From: Bifidobacteriaceae bacterium
GTDB taxonomy: Bacteria > Actinomycetota > Actinomycetes > Actinomycetales > WQXJ01
NCBI GenBank assembly: GCA_031266115.1
Contig: JAISBQ010000117.1
Location: 1-22,740, forward strand
Direction: 5' to 3'
DNA: 22,740 bases
Within the stretch, counting starts at the first letter, position 1, and every line of letters starts with the position of its first letter. The notes below the pieces were generated by a model. The model made no database searches, was not told the origin of the DNA, and was given only the letters and a program-made list of their open reading frames with translations. Of the stretch, positions 6,159 to 14,216 are shown in pieces. The translations under genes were made by a program, and so were the position numbers.

Positions 6159-8992
6159 GTCCCGTCCCTGCCCTGGTCACGCTGAGGATCGATGGGGTAG
6201 AGGTGAGTGTCGAGCCAGGCACTGTGATCATCCGCGCCGCCGAGCGGGCTGGCATCGCCATTCCGCGGTTCTGCGACCACCCGCTGCTCGCGCCTGTGGG
6301 GGCATGTCGCCAATGCCTGGTCGACGTGGCCTCACCCGGGCCCGATGGCGCACTGCGGGCCTTCCCGAAGCCGCAGGCGGCGTGCACCATGCCGGTCTCG
6401 GCGGGCATGGAGGTCCACACCGCGGCCACGTCCGAGGCGGCGGCGAGCGCCGAGCGGTCGGTGATGGAGCTGATCCTCGCGACCCACCCCCTCGATTGCC
6501 CGATCTGCGACAAGGCCGGCGAGTGCCCCCTGCAGAACCAGGCCATGTCGAGCGGGCGGGATATCTCGCGCTACACGGGCTCCAAGCGGACCTACGCCAA
6601 ACCCATCGGCCTGACCGCCGGGATTCTGCTCGACCGCGAGCGTTGTGTCCTGTGTCAACGCTGTACCCGCTTCGCCTCCGAGATCGCGGGCGACCCGTTC
6701 ATCGCCCTCCAGGGACGCGGGGGTTCCCAGCAGGTTGGTCGGTTTGATCCGGAGGTGCTCGGCTTCGCCGGTCACGGGGAGGCGGCTCCCGGCGCGCCGG
6801 CGGCCGCGCGGGCGGGCCTTGCCGATCCCGCCGATGCCGTCACCGCGGAGTTGGTCCCCATCGGCGACACCGCCAACCTCGCGCCGGCCGCCGGGCCTGC
6901 CACGACCGAACTGCCGCCTGTCCCGGAAGACAGTCCCACGCCCGGTGAGGCCCCTGGCACGGCACTGGCGGCGGACGGCACACCGTTCGCGTCGTATTTC
7001 GCGGGGAACATCGTCCAGCTGTGCCCGGTGGGTGCCCTGACCTCGACGGCGTATCGGTTCCGCTCGCGGCCCTTCGACTTGGTGAGCACGCCGTCGGTGG
7101 CGGAGCACGATTCCTCGTGCTCCGCTGTGCGTGTCGATGTTCGCGGCGGCCGGGTTCGCCGCCGCCTTGCCGGCAACGATCCGGCGGTGAATCGCGAATG
7201 GTTGAGCGACAAGGACCGTTTCGCGTTCGCGTGGCAGTCCCTGCCCGAGCGCCTGACCACGCCGTTGATCCGCGAGGGTGGCATCCTCCGGCAGGCAAGT
7301 TGGCCCGAGGCGATTGCCGCCGCGGCGAAGGGCCTGGCCGAGGCCGATGGCGTGGGCGTGGTGCCCGGTGGCCGGCTGACCATCGAGGATGCTCTCGCCT
7401 ACTCGGTGGTGGCGCGCACGGTGCTGGGAACCGTCGATATCGACTTCCGGGCTCGTCCGCATTCCGCCGAAGAGGCGCGCTTCCTCGGTCAGGCCGTGGC
7501 CGGCACGGGCCTCGGGGTGACGTTCGATGACCTGGTGTCCGCGACGCGGATTGTGTTCGTGGGGTTCGAACCGGAGGAAGAGGGCGGGATTGTCTACCTG
7601 CGCTGCCGTGAGGCGGTGAAGGCCGGAGCCACCATCGTGGCGATCGCCCCGTACGCCAGCCCCGGCGTGCGTCGCCTGGGTGGCACGCTTATCCAGGTTG
7701 TTCCTGGAGGCGAGGCCGCCGCCCTGGACGCACTTGCCGACGATGCCGGTGCCATGGCCGGGACGGTCATCCTCCTTGGCGAGCGCCTCGCGCTGTCGCC
7801 AGGTGCGTTCACCAGTGCGTTGGCCGCCGAGCGTGCCGGCGCCCGCGTGGCGTGGATACCCCGGCGTGTGGGCGAGCGCGGCGCGGTCGATGCCGGGTGT
7901 TTGCCCGGCCCCCTGCGTCCGGCCCTGGCCGCCGCCATCGCCGAGCATGGTGGGGCTGTGGGCTCCGCCGCGGCTGACCTCGAGGTCCCCAGCGCGACGA
8001 ATCCCGATGGCGCCACGGATCCCGACGGTGTGACTAACCCCGATGGCACCATGGGCCCCGGGCGCCCCAGCGGCGCCGACGGCCCCGTCGAGCCCGGCTC
8101 CTGCGCTGGGCGCGACACCACGGCTATCTTCGCTGCAGCCATGGCCGGGGAGATCGGCGGACTGCTGATCGCCGGAGTCGAGCTGGGCGATCTGCCGAAC
8201 CCCGCCCAGGCTCGCGCCGGGGTGGAGCGTGCCTTCACGGTCAGCCTCGAAGTCCTCCCCTCAGCCGTGACCGAACTCGCCGACGTGGTCCTGCCCGTCG
8301 CGCCGCCCGCGGAGAAGCCCGGCACATATGTCACCTGGGAGGGCCGGATGCGGCCGTTCCCCCAGGTACTGGTCACCACGGCGATGTCGGACGCCACCGT
8401 GCTGGCCGCCCTGGCCGCGAAGCTCGGCGTCCCGGTGGATCTCTCCTTGACGGCCGCCCACGCCGTCCTGGCCGAGGCCGCAGGTGCCGCGGAGACCCCG
8501 ATTCCCGCGGCGAGCCCGCCCGACGACCCTGCCCCGCTCGAGGTGACTCTGCCCGAGGATTCCGTCCCGTCCACGCAAGACCCGGCCGCACCCGAGAACA
8601 CCATCCCGCCCGCGGAAGGCTCCACCCCAGCCTCCTACGTCCCGCCCTCGCCGGTGGCCGGGGAGGCGCTCCTGGCCACCTGGCACCTGGCACTCGACGC
8701 TGGGCGCCTCGGCAGCGGCGAGCCGCATCTTGCGGCCACCGCCAAGGCTCCCTTCGCCGTGCTGTCCCGCGCGACGGCGTTCGAGATCGACGTTCGCGAC
8801 GGTGAGCCTCTCCAGGTCTCCACCGCCGCCGGCGCCATCGTCGTGCCCGTCCGCATCGCCGACATCCCCGACCGGGTGGTCTGGCTCCCCACCAACTCGC
8901 CGTCCTGCCAGGTGCGCGCGACGCTGGGGGCGAGCGCCGGCATCGTCCATATCGAAGCGGCTCCCACCGATCAACCGGAGGTGCACACGTGA
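6155..8992 (+). CDS. nuoG: NADH-quinone oxidoreductase subunit G, with unusual inserts and no N7 ligands
   Basis: A 945-residue 75-kDa-type subunit that carries the iron-sulfur wire of the peripheral arm; about 800 residues is usual for actinobacterial NuoG. N-terminal clusters are intact: N1b (Cys40, 51, 54, 77), N5 (His111, Cys115, 118, 124) and N4 (Cys164, 167, 170, 290). The distance from Cys170 to Cys290 is about 120 residues instead of about 45, because of a low-complexity insert. The N7 ligand positions are Ala316, Asp319, Ser323 and Ser351, so N7 cannot form. The C-terminal half resembles a degenerate molybdopterin-oxidoreductase fold, broken by two more Pro/Asp-rich linkers (about residues 602-645 and 778-833). 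GTG start overlaps the nuoF stop, with GAGGAGG upstream; the stop overlaps the nuoH GTG. Confidence 0.95.
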   Translation: MSPVPALVTLRIDGVEVSVEPGTVIIRAAERAGIAIPRFCDHPLLAPVGACRQCLVDVASPGPDGALRAFPKPQAACTMPVSAGMEVHTAATSEAAASAERSVMELILATHPLDCPICDKAGECPLQNQAMSSGRDISRYTGSKRTYAKPIGLTAGILLDRERCVLCQRCTRFASEIAGDPFIALQGRGGSQQVGRFDPEVLGFAGHGEAAPGAPAAARAGLADPADAVTAELVPIGDTANLAPAAGPATTELPPVPEDSPTPGEAPGTALAADGTPFASYFAGNIVQLCPVGALTSTAYRFRSRPFDLVSTPSVAEHDSSCSAVRVDVRGGRVRRRLAGNDPAVNREWLSDKDRFAFAWQSLPERLTTPLIREGGILRQASWPEAIAAAAKGLAEADGVGVVPGGRLTIEDALAYSVVARTVLGTVDIDFRARPHSAEEARFLGQAVAGTGLGVTFDDLVSATRIVFVGFEPEEEGGIVYLRCREAVKAGATIVAIAPYASPGVRRLGGTLIQVVPGGEAAALDALADDAGAMAGTVILLGERLALSPGAFTSALAAERAGARVAWIPRRVGERGAVDAGCLPGPLRPALAAAIAEHGGAVGSAAADLEVPSATNPDGATDPDGVTNPDGTMGPGRPSGADGPVEPGSCAGRDTTAIFAAAMAGEIGGLLIAGVELGDLPNPAQARAGVERAFTVSLEVLPSAVTELADVVLPVAPPAEKPGTYVTWEGRMRPFPQVLVTTAMSDATVLAALAAKLGVPVDLSLTAAHAVLAEAAGAAETPIPAASPPDDPAPLEVTLPEDSVPSTQDPAAPENTIPPAEGSTPASYVPPSPVAGEALLATWHLALDAGRLGSGEPHLAATAKAPFAVLSRATAFEIDVRDGEPLQVSTAAGAIVVPVRIADIPDRVVWLPTNSPSCQVRATLGASAGIVHIEAAPTDQPEVHT

Positions 8993-10386
8993 ATGCCTTG
9001 AGCGCCATGGCTGCTGTGGTGCGGGCGGCCGAGGATCCAGCCCTCACGACGGCGGACTTCTCGGATGACACCGGGTGGGTGGTCGCCGTCAAAGCGGTCC
9101 TCATCCTTGTGTTCGCTCTGGTCTCCGTCTTGTTTGCCCTCTGGTTCGAGCGGCGCCTCGTTGCCCGGATGCAATCGCGGCTCGGCCCGAACGTCCGCGG
9201 CCCCCTCGGCCTGTTCCAAGCGGTCTACGACGCCATGAAGCTCCTCCTCAAGGAGGACATCAACGTCTCTCGCGCCGACAAGGTTATCTACATCATCGCC
9301 CCGATGATCTCGGTCTTCGCGTCCCTCATGGTGTTTGCTGTCATCCCCATGGGCGATCGCGTGACTATCCCATTCACCGATTTTTCCACCCCCGCACAAC
9401 TCACGGATTTCCCCGTCGCGGTCCTCTACATCCTGGCTATCACATCGATCGGCGTGTACGGGATTGTGCTCGGCGGGTGGTCCTCGCGTTCCACCTATTC
9501 GCTGCTCGGGTCGGTCCGCTCGACCGCCCAGGTCATCTCGTACGAGTTGACGATGGGTTTGAGCCTGGTCGCCGTGTTCATCGTGTCCGGATCCATGTCG
9601 ACATCCGCCATCGTGACCGGTCAAACCCGCATGTGGTACGCGGTCATGCTGGTGCCGAGCTTCATCTTGTACCTCGTGTCGATGCTTGGCGAAACGAACC
9701 GGCTGCCGTTCGATCTGCCGGAGGCCGAAGGCGAGTTGGTCTCGGGCTACATGACCGAGTATTCCTCAATGAAGTTCGCGTGGTTCTTCCTCGCCGAGTA
9801 CATCAACATGCTCAACGTCTCCGCGATCGCCACCACGCTGTTCCTCGGAGGGTGGCGGGCGCCGTGGCCCCTCAGCCTCGTCGGCGCCGGGACGCTCAAC
9901 ACCGGATGGTGGACCTTGATCTGGTTCCTCATCAAAGTGTGGGCCGTCATGTTCCTGTTTGTGTGGGTGCGTGGAACCCTCGTCCGGCTGCGCTACGACC
10001 AATTCATGCGACTCGGCTGGAAGGTGCTTCTGCCGGCGTCATTGGGGTGGCTGGTGCTGCTGACCGGCGTCGAGGCCGTGGACCGGTTCACCGGCTATCA
10101 GTTCAACGAGTGGTTCATCCCGTTGTTGTCGGCCATCGTCGTCGTGTTCGCCATCGTCTGGTATTGGCCGCAGGAGAACATCCAGACCGCGGATGACCCG
10201 GCGCAGCCGGTCGCCTTCGACCCCTATGCTGGCGGCTTCCCGGTGCCGCCGCTACCCGGCCAGGTGGCGCCGGAGGCGAGCGGCGCGGTGGTGGCCACCG
10301 GCGTCATCGTCCTGGATGCCGACGATGGCGGCGGGCAGGGTGACGCGGCATCGGACGAGAACGTGGAAGAAGGTGAGGTCCCGTGA
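8989..10386 (+). CDS. nuoH: NADH-quinone oxidoreductase subunit H
   Basis: A 465-residue ND1-type membrane subunit joining the peripheral and membrane arms and forming the quinone entry channel. About eight hydrophobic segments are visible between residues ~25 and 395. The conserved loops are present: SRLGPNVRGPLGLFQ with LLLKED on the cytoplasmic side, and GETNRLPFDLPEAEGELVSG, the acidic quinone-site loop. After the last membrane helix there is an unusual tail of about 70 residues, rich in Pro, Ala, Asp and Glu, ending in an acidic stretch. GGAGGTG lies shortly before the GTG start, which overlaps the nuoG stop. The nuoI GTG overlaps its stop at 10383-10386. Confidence 0.96.
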   Translation: MNALSAMAAVVRAAEDPALTTADFSDDTGWVVAVKAVLILVFALVSVLFALWFERRLVARMQSRLGPNVRGPLGLFQAVYDAMKLLLKEDINVSRADKVIYIIAPMISVFASLMVFAVIPMGDRVTIPFTDFSTPAQLTDFPVAVLYILAITSIGVYGIVLGGWSSRSTYSLLGSVRSTAQVISYELTMGLSLVAVFIVSGSMSTSAIVTGQTRMWYAVMLVPSFILYLVSMLGETNRLPFDLPEAEGELVSGYMTEYSSMKFAWFFLAEYINMLNVSAIATTLFLGGWRAPWPLSLVGAGTLNTGWWTLIWFLIKVWAVMFLFVWVRGTLVRLRYDQFMRLGWKVLLPASLGWLVLLTGVEAVDRFTGYQFNEWFIPLLSAIVVVFAIVWYWPQENIQTADDPAQPVAFDPYAGGFPVPPLPGQVAPEASGAVVATGVIVLDADDGGGQGDAASDENVEEGEVP

Positions 10387-11030
10387 GCGACGAGTCGCTG
10401 AACTGGGAGCGCAAGCCGAAGGGCTTTATCGCCAAGGGCGTGGCACCGTGGGCGGGATTCGTGGTCACGCTCAAGACCCTGTTCTCCAAGCCCGTCACCG
10501 AGCAGTACCCGTTCGAGAAGATCGAGCCGTATCCCCGTTACCACGGGCGCCACCAGCTGAACCGCTACCCCGACGGGCTGGAACGGTGTGTGGGATGCGA
10601 ATTGTGTGCGTGGGCCTGCCCGGCCGATGCCATCAGCGTCCACGCCGAGGACAACACGCCCGATGAGCAATACTCGCCGGGCGAGCGGTATGGCGCTGAC
10701 TATCAGATCAACTATCTGCGGTGCATCTTTTGTGGGCTGTGCATCGAGGCCTGCCCCACGCGGGCGTTGACCATGACCACGGACTACGAGCTGGCCGGCC
10801 CAGATCGCGCCGGGATGATCTACGAGAAAGACCAGCTGTTGGCTCCGCTCGCCGATGGCATGCTCGCCGGTCCCCATCCGATGGCCCCCGGCGCGAGCGA
10901 TACCGACTACTACGCCGGAAAGGTCACGGGGCCGGCCGTCGAGCAGATCGAATGGGTTCGCGCGCATCGCCCGGCTGATCCTTCCGTGGCCGGGGCGGCT
11001 CGCCGCGCCCAGGAGGGGGTGAAGCGATGA
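10383..11030 (+). CDS. nuoI: NADH-quinone oxidoreductase subunit I
   Basis: A 215-residue TYKY-type ferredoxin subunit carrying clusters N6a and N6b, which lead electrons towards N2 in NuoB. Two full 4Fe-4S motifs are visible: Cys69-x2-Cys72-x2-Cys75-x3-Cys79 (CVGCELCAWACP) and Cys114-x2-Cys117-x2-Cys120-x3-Cys124 (CIFCGLCIEACP). The N-terminal GFVVTLKTLF helix is the usual membrane-surface anchor. A C-terminal extension of ~60 residues after the ferredoxin core is common in actinobacterial homologues. GTG start in a 4-nt overlap with nuoH; the stop overlaps the nuoJ ATG, with AGGAGGGGG upstream. Confidence 0.97.
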   Translation: MSDESLNWERKPKGFIAKGVAPWAGFVVTLKTLFSKPVTEQYPFEKIEPYPRYHGRHQLNRYPDGLERCVGCELCAWACPADAISVHAEDNTPDEQYSPGERYGADYQINYLRCIFCGLCIEACPTRALTMTTDYELAGPDRAGMIYEKDQLLAPLADGMLAGPHPMAPGASDTDYYAGKVTGPAVEQIEWVRAHRPADPSVAGAARRAQEGVKR

Positions 11031-11971
11031 TTCCCGATGTCGCCGATGGCGCCATGTCCAGTGCGGAATGGGTGTTGTTCTGGGTGGTGGCGCCCATCGC
11101 GGTCGTCGCTGCCAGTGCGCTCATCTTCGCCCGGCGGGCCGTGACCGCCACCATCTGCATGGTGGCCACCATGGTGTGCCTAGCCGTCCTCTACGTGGCG
11201 CTGGACGCACCGTTCCTCGCCATGGCCCAGGTGGTGGTCTACACCGGGGCCATCATGATGCTGTTCATCTTCGTGTTGATGCTGGTGGGCGTCGACGTGG
11301 CCGATTCGTTCACCGAGACCATTCGGGGTCAGCGCGTCGCCTCCGTGGTCTTCTCGCTCGGGTTGGCCGCGGTGCTGATCGGGGCGGTCGCGCGCGCCGC
11401 GCTGCCCGATCCCGCGGGCATCCCCGCCTCGCCGTCGGGAGGCAATCCTGGCGGCGTGGCCGCGGTGATCTTCGGTGATTACCCGTTCACTCTGGAGTTG
11501 GTCGGCACGTTGCTCATCACCGCGGCCTTGGGGGCTGTGGTGATGACCCACCGAGTCCGGCTCACACCCCGGCGCGGGCAGCGAGAGCTGTCGATCGCAC
11601 GGGTGAAGGCCGGCACTCAGGTCACCCCGCTTCCGGCGCCGGGCGTCTACGCCGGACGCAATGCCGCTGACGTCCCGGCACTTGATGCCATGGGTGGGGT
11701 CATCGCGACCTCGGTGCCCGAATCGCTGCGTGCGCGCGGCCAGGCGCAGCAGATCGGCGCGGCAGCCCAACCCGCCTTCGATGCCGCACAGGCTCCGTCG
11801 GCATTGCCGCCGTCAGCGCCCGCCGACCCTGCGCCATCGGACGGCCCGGCGGAACCCGACGAACCCGCCGAGCCCGACGGTCCGGCAGAACCCGCCGAAT
11901 CCGACAGCGCAGCCGAACCTGACGAGCCCGCGGCTGCGGACACACCCGCCGACGAAGGGGGCGAGGAATGA
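11027..11971 (+). CDS. nuoJ: NADH-quinone oxidoreductase subunit J with acidic Pro-rich tail
   Basis: A 314-residue ND6-type membrane subunit of complex I. Five hydrophobic segments are visible in the first ~180 residues. The third contains AQVVVYTGAIMMLFIFVLML, the conserved helix whose pi-bulge couples quinone reduction to proton pumping in the family. The remaining ~130 residues form a hydrophilic tail; its last ~60 residues are built from Glu-Pro-Asp/Ala-Glu-Pro units (11788-11968) and are strongly acidic. The core is standard; the tail is long even for Actinomycetota, as I recall them. ATG start overlaps the nuoI stop; the stop overlaps the nuoK ATG. Confidence 0.93.
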   Translation: MIPDVADGAMSSAEWVLFWVVAPIAVVAASALIFARRAVTATICMVATMVCLAVLYVALDAPFLAMAQVVVYTGAIMMLFIFVLMLVGVDVADSFTETIRGQRVASVVFSLGLAAVLIGAVARAALPDPAGIPASPSGGNPGGVAAVIFGDYPFTLELVGTLLITAALGAVVMTHRVRLTPRRGQRELSIARVKAGTQVTPLPAPGVYAGRNAADVPALDAMGGVIATSVPESLRARGQAQQIGAAAQPAFDAAQAPSALPPSAPADPAPSDGPAEPDEPAEPDGPAEPAESDSAAEPDEPAAADTPADEGGEE

Positions 11972-12261
11972 CTCCGTACATCGTCCTGTCCGCGGTGCTG
12001 TTCGTCATCGGCGCTACCACTGTCCTGGTGCGGCGCGGCGCCATCGTCGCCTTCATGGGGATCGAGCTGATGCTCAACGCTGCCAACCTGGCCTTCGTGG
12101 CGTTCGCCCGCCAGAACGGTGACCTGAACGGCCAGGTCATCGCGTTCTTCGTGATGGTGGTGGCCGCGGCAGAGGTGGTGGTCGGTCTGGCGATCATCGT
12201 CTCGCTGTTCCGAGCCCGGCGCACAGTGAGCGTCGACGATGAGAATCTGCTGAGGCACTGA
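11968..12261 (+). CDS. nuoK: NADH-quinone oxidoreductase subunit K
   Basis: A 97-residue ND4L-type subunit with three hydrophobic segments and normal length. The two essential membrane glutamates are present: Glu33 in FMGIELMLNAANLAF and Glu69 in VVAAAEVVVGLAI, corresponding to Glu36 and Glu72 of the E. coli protein in the proton path. ATG start overlaps the nuoJ stop; a GAAGGGGGCGAGG stretch upstream acts as ribosome binding site. One base separates its stop from nuoL. Confidence 0.96.
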   Translation: MTPYIVLSAVLFVIGATTVLVRRGAIVAFMGIELMLNAANLAFVAFARQNGDLNGQVIAFFVMVVAAAEVVVGLAIIVSLFRARRTVSVDDENLLRH

Positions 12262-12262
12262 C

Positions 12263-14209
12263 ATGACTCACACCGTCGCCCTTGTCACCGCGGCCACCGA
12301 GGTCGCCGCCGCGCCCGCCACGGGCGCCATCGCCCTGATGCCGCTCGTGGTCGCGATCCCGCTGACTTCGGCCGCCATCCTCCTGCTCGCCGGGCGCCGC
12401 AGCGACAGGTGGGGTCACCTGCTCGGTGTCGCCACCCCCATCGCCGGCTTCGCGATCGCACTGGCAGGCCTGATCGACATGCTCGGCCACCCGGCCGACG
12501 GCCGGTCCTTCACGGCCGTCCTGTTCACCTGGATTCCGGATTCGCCCGGCGGCCTGGCGGTCGAGGCCGCGATGAGGATCGATCCGCTGTCCCTGTCGTT
12601 TGTCCTGCTGGTCACGTTCGTCGGCGCCCTCATCCACATCTACTCGATCGCCTACATGGCCCACGACGCCGACCGGCGGCGCTTCTTCGCTTACCTCAAC
12701 CTGTTCGTCGCCGCGATGTGCCTGCTGGTGCTCGCCGATTCCTTCGCGGTGCTGTTCGTGGGATGGGAGGGCGTGGGCCTTGCCTCTTACCTGCTCATCG
12801 GCTTTTGGAACCGGCGGACACAGTACGCGGTGGCCGCCAAAAAGGCGTTCATCGCCAACCGGATCGGCGATGTCGGTCTCCTCGTCGCGATGGGGCTGAT
12901 GGTGGCGAACTTCGGCACGCTGGACTTCGCGGGCGTCTTTGCCGAGGCCGGTGAGGCTTCGACGGGGCTCGCGACCGCCATCGGGCTCGCCCTGCTCCTG
13001 GCCGCCTGCGGGAAATCTGCGCAGTTCCCCCTGCAATCCTGGCTCGGGGACGCAATGGCCGGTCCCACCCCCGTCTCAGCGCTCATCCACGCGGCCACCA
13101 TGGTGACCGCTGGCGTCTATCTGGTGGTCCGTTCGCTGCCCATCTACGTCCAGGCGCCAACCGCCCGGCTCGTGGTCGTCATCGTCGGGGCGATCACCCT
13201 GGTCTTTGGAGCGGTGGTCGGCGCGGCGAAGGACGACATGAAGAAGGTGCTAGCCGCCTCGACCATGTCCCAGATCGGGTACATGATGCTGGCCGCGGGA
13301 CTCGGGCCCGTGGGTGCCGCGTTCGCGATCATGCACCTGCTCACGCACGGGTTCTTCAAGGCCGGTCTGTTCCTCGGAGCCGGCTCGGTGATGCATGCGA
13401 TGGGCGATCAGGTGGACGCCCGGCGCTTCGGGGCGCTGCGCCGCGCCATGCCGATCACGTGGGTGACCTTCATGGCGGGTTGGCTCGCGATCCTCGGTGT
13501 CCCGCCTTTCGCGGGGTTCTGGTCCAAGGACAGGATCATCGAGGCTGCCTTCGTGGGCGATGGCGCCGCCCCCTGGGTGTTCGGGACCGTCGCTCTGCTG
13601 GGGGCCGGGATGACCGCCTTCTACATGTCCCGCCTGTTCTTCATGGTCTTCCAGGGCAAGGCCCGTTGGACGGACGACGCCCATCCCCACGAGCCCTCGC
13701 CGCTGATGACCGGACCCATGATCGTGCTCGCGGTCGGTTCGGTGGCGTTGGGCTGGGTGCTGTCCGCCACCGGGTTCACCGGTTGGCTCGCGCCGGTCAT
13801 CGGGCCGGCGGATCACGGCGATCCGGTGCTCCACGTCCCGGTCATCACGGTCGCGACGTTGGTGTTGGTCGCGGCGGGCGTCGCGCTGGCATGGCGGATG
13901 TACGCCGCCCGGCCGGTCCCGGTCCTCCCTCCGCCGGGCGGGAGGCTCGTCCGTGCTGCTCGCGCAGACCTGTACCAAGACGCGGTCAACAACGAGTTGC
14001 TGGTCAAACCCGGTGGCGCCGTGGTCACGGCGGCCGCGGCGACGGACACCTATGTGGTGGACGGCGCCGTGCGAGGCGTCGCGTGGCTGGCCGTCGCCGT
14101 GGGACGGGTGGTGCGGTTGGTCCAGAACGGCTACGTCCGGTCCTACGCCGCGACCATGGTGGCCGGCGTCATCGTCCTCGTGGCGGTTGTCCTGGCGTGG
14201 AGGGTGTGA
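12263..14209 (+). CDS. nuoL: NADH-quinone oxidoreductase subunit L
   Basis: A 648-residue ND5-type antiporter-like subunit at the distal end of the membrane arm. In this family ~16 membrane helices and a lateral amphipathic helix transmit conformational change and translocate a proton. Key residues are visible: Glu169 in LFVGWEGVGLASYLLIGFW, Lys251 in ACGKSAQFPLQSWLGDAMAG, the histidine-bearing PTPVSALIHAATMVTAGVYL, and the LLTHGFFKAGLFLGAG helix. Near residue 415, FWSKD is the usual terminal Lys/Asp motif. The C-terminal segment (DLYQDAVNNELLVKPG onwards) is the actinobacterial form of the lateral-helix and final-helix region. TGAGG lies 7 nt before the ATG. Seven bases separate it from nuoM. 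Confidence 0.97.
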   Translation: MTHTVALVTAATEVAAAPATGAIALMPLVVAIPLTSAAILLLAGRRSDRWGHLLGVATPIAGFAIALAGLIDMLGHPADGRSFTAVLFTWIPDSPGGLAVEAAMRIDPLSLSFVLLVTFVGALIHIYSIAYMAHDADRRRFFAYLNLFVAAMCLLVLADSFAVLFVGWEGVGLASYLLIGFWNRRTQYAVAAKKAFIANRIGDVGLLVAMGLMVANFGTLDFAGVFAEAGEASTGLATAIGLALLLAACGKSAQFPLQSWLGDAMAGPTPVSALIHAATMVTAGVYLVVRSLPIYVQAPTARLVVVIVGAITLVFGAVVGAAKDDMKKVLAASTMSQIGYMMLAAGLGPVGAAFAIMHLLTHGFFKAGLFLGAGSVMHAMGDQVDARRFGALRRAMPITWVTFMAGWLAILGVPPFAGFWSKDRIIEAAFVGDGAAPWVFGTVALLGAGMTAFYMSRLFFMVFQGKARWTDDAHPHEPSPLMTGPMIVLAVGSVALGWVLSATGFTGWLAPVIGPADHGDPVLHVPVITVATLVLVAAGVALAWRMYAARPVPVLPPPGGRLVRAARADLYQDAVNNELLVKPGGAVVTAAAATDTYVVDGAVRGVAWLAVAVGRVVRLVQNGYVRSYAATMVAGVIVLVAVVLAWRV

Positions 14210-14216
14210 GGCAACG

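Noticed and set aside
6332..7948. Antisense open frame of 538 codons opposite nuoG
   Set aside because: Low-complexity composition, no ribosome binding site or domain, and it lies fully under a confirmed gene.
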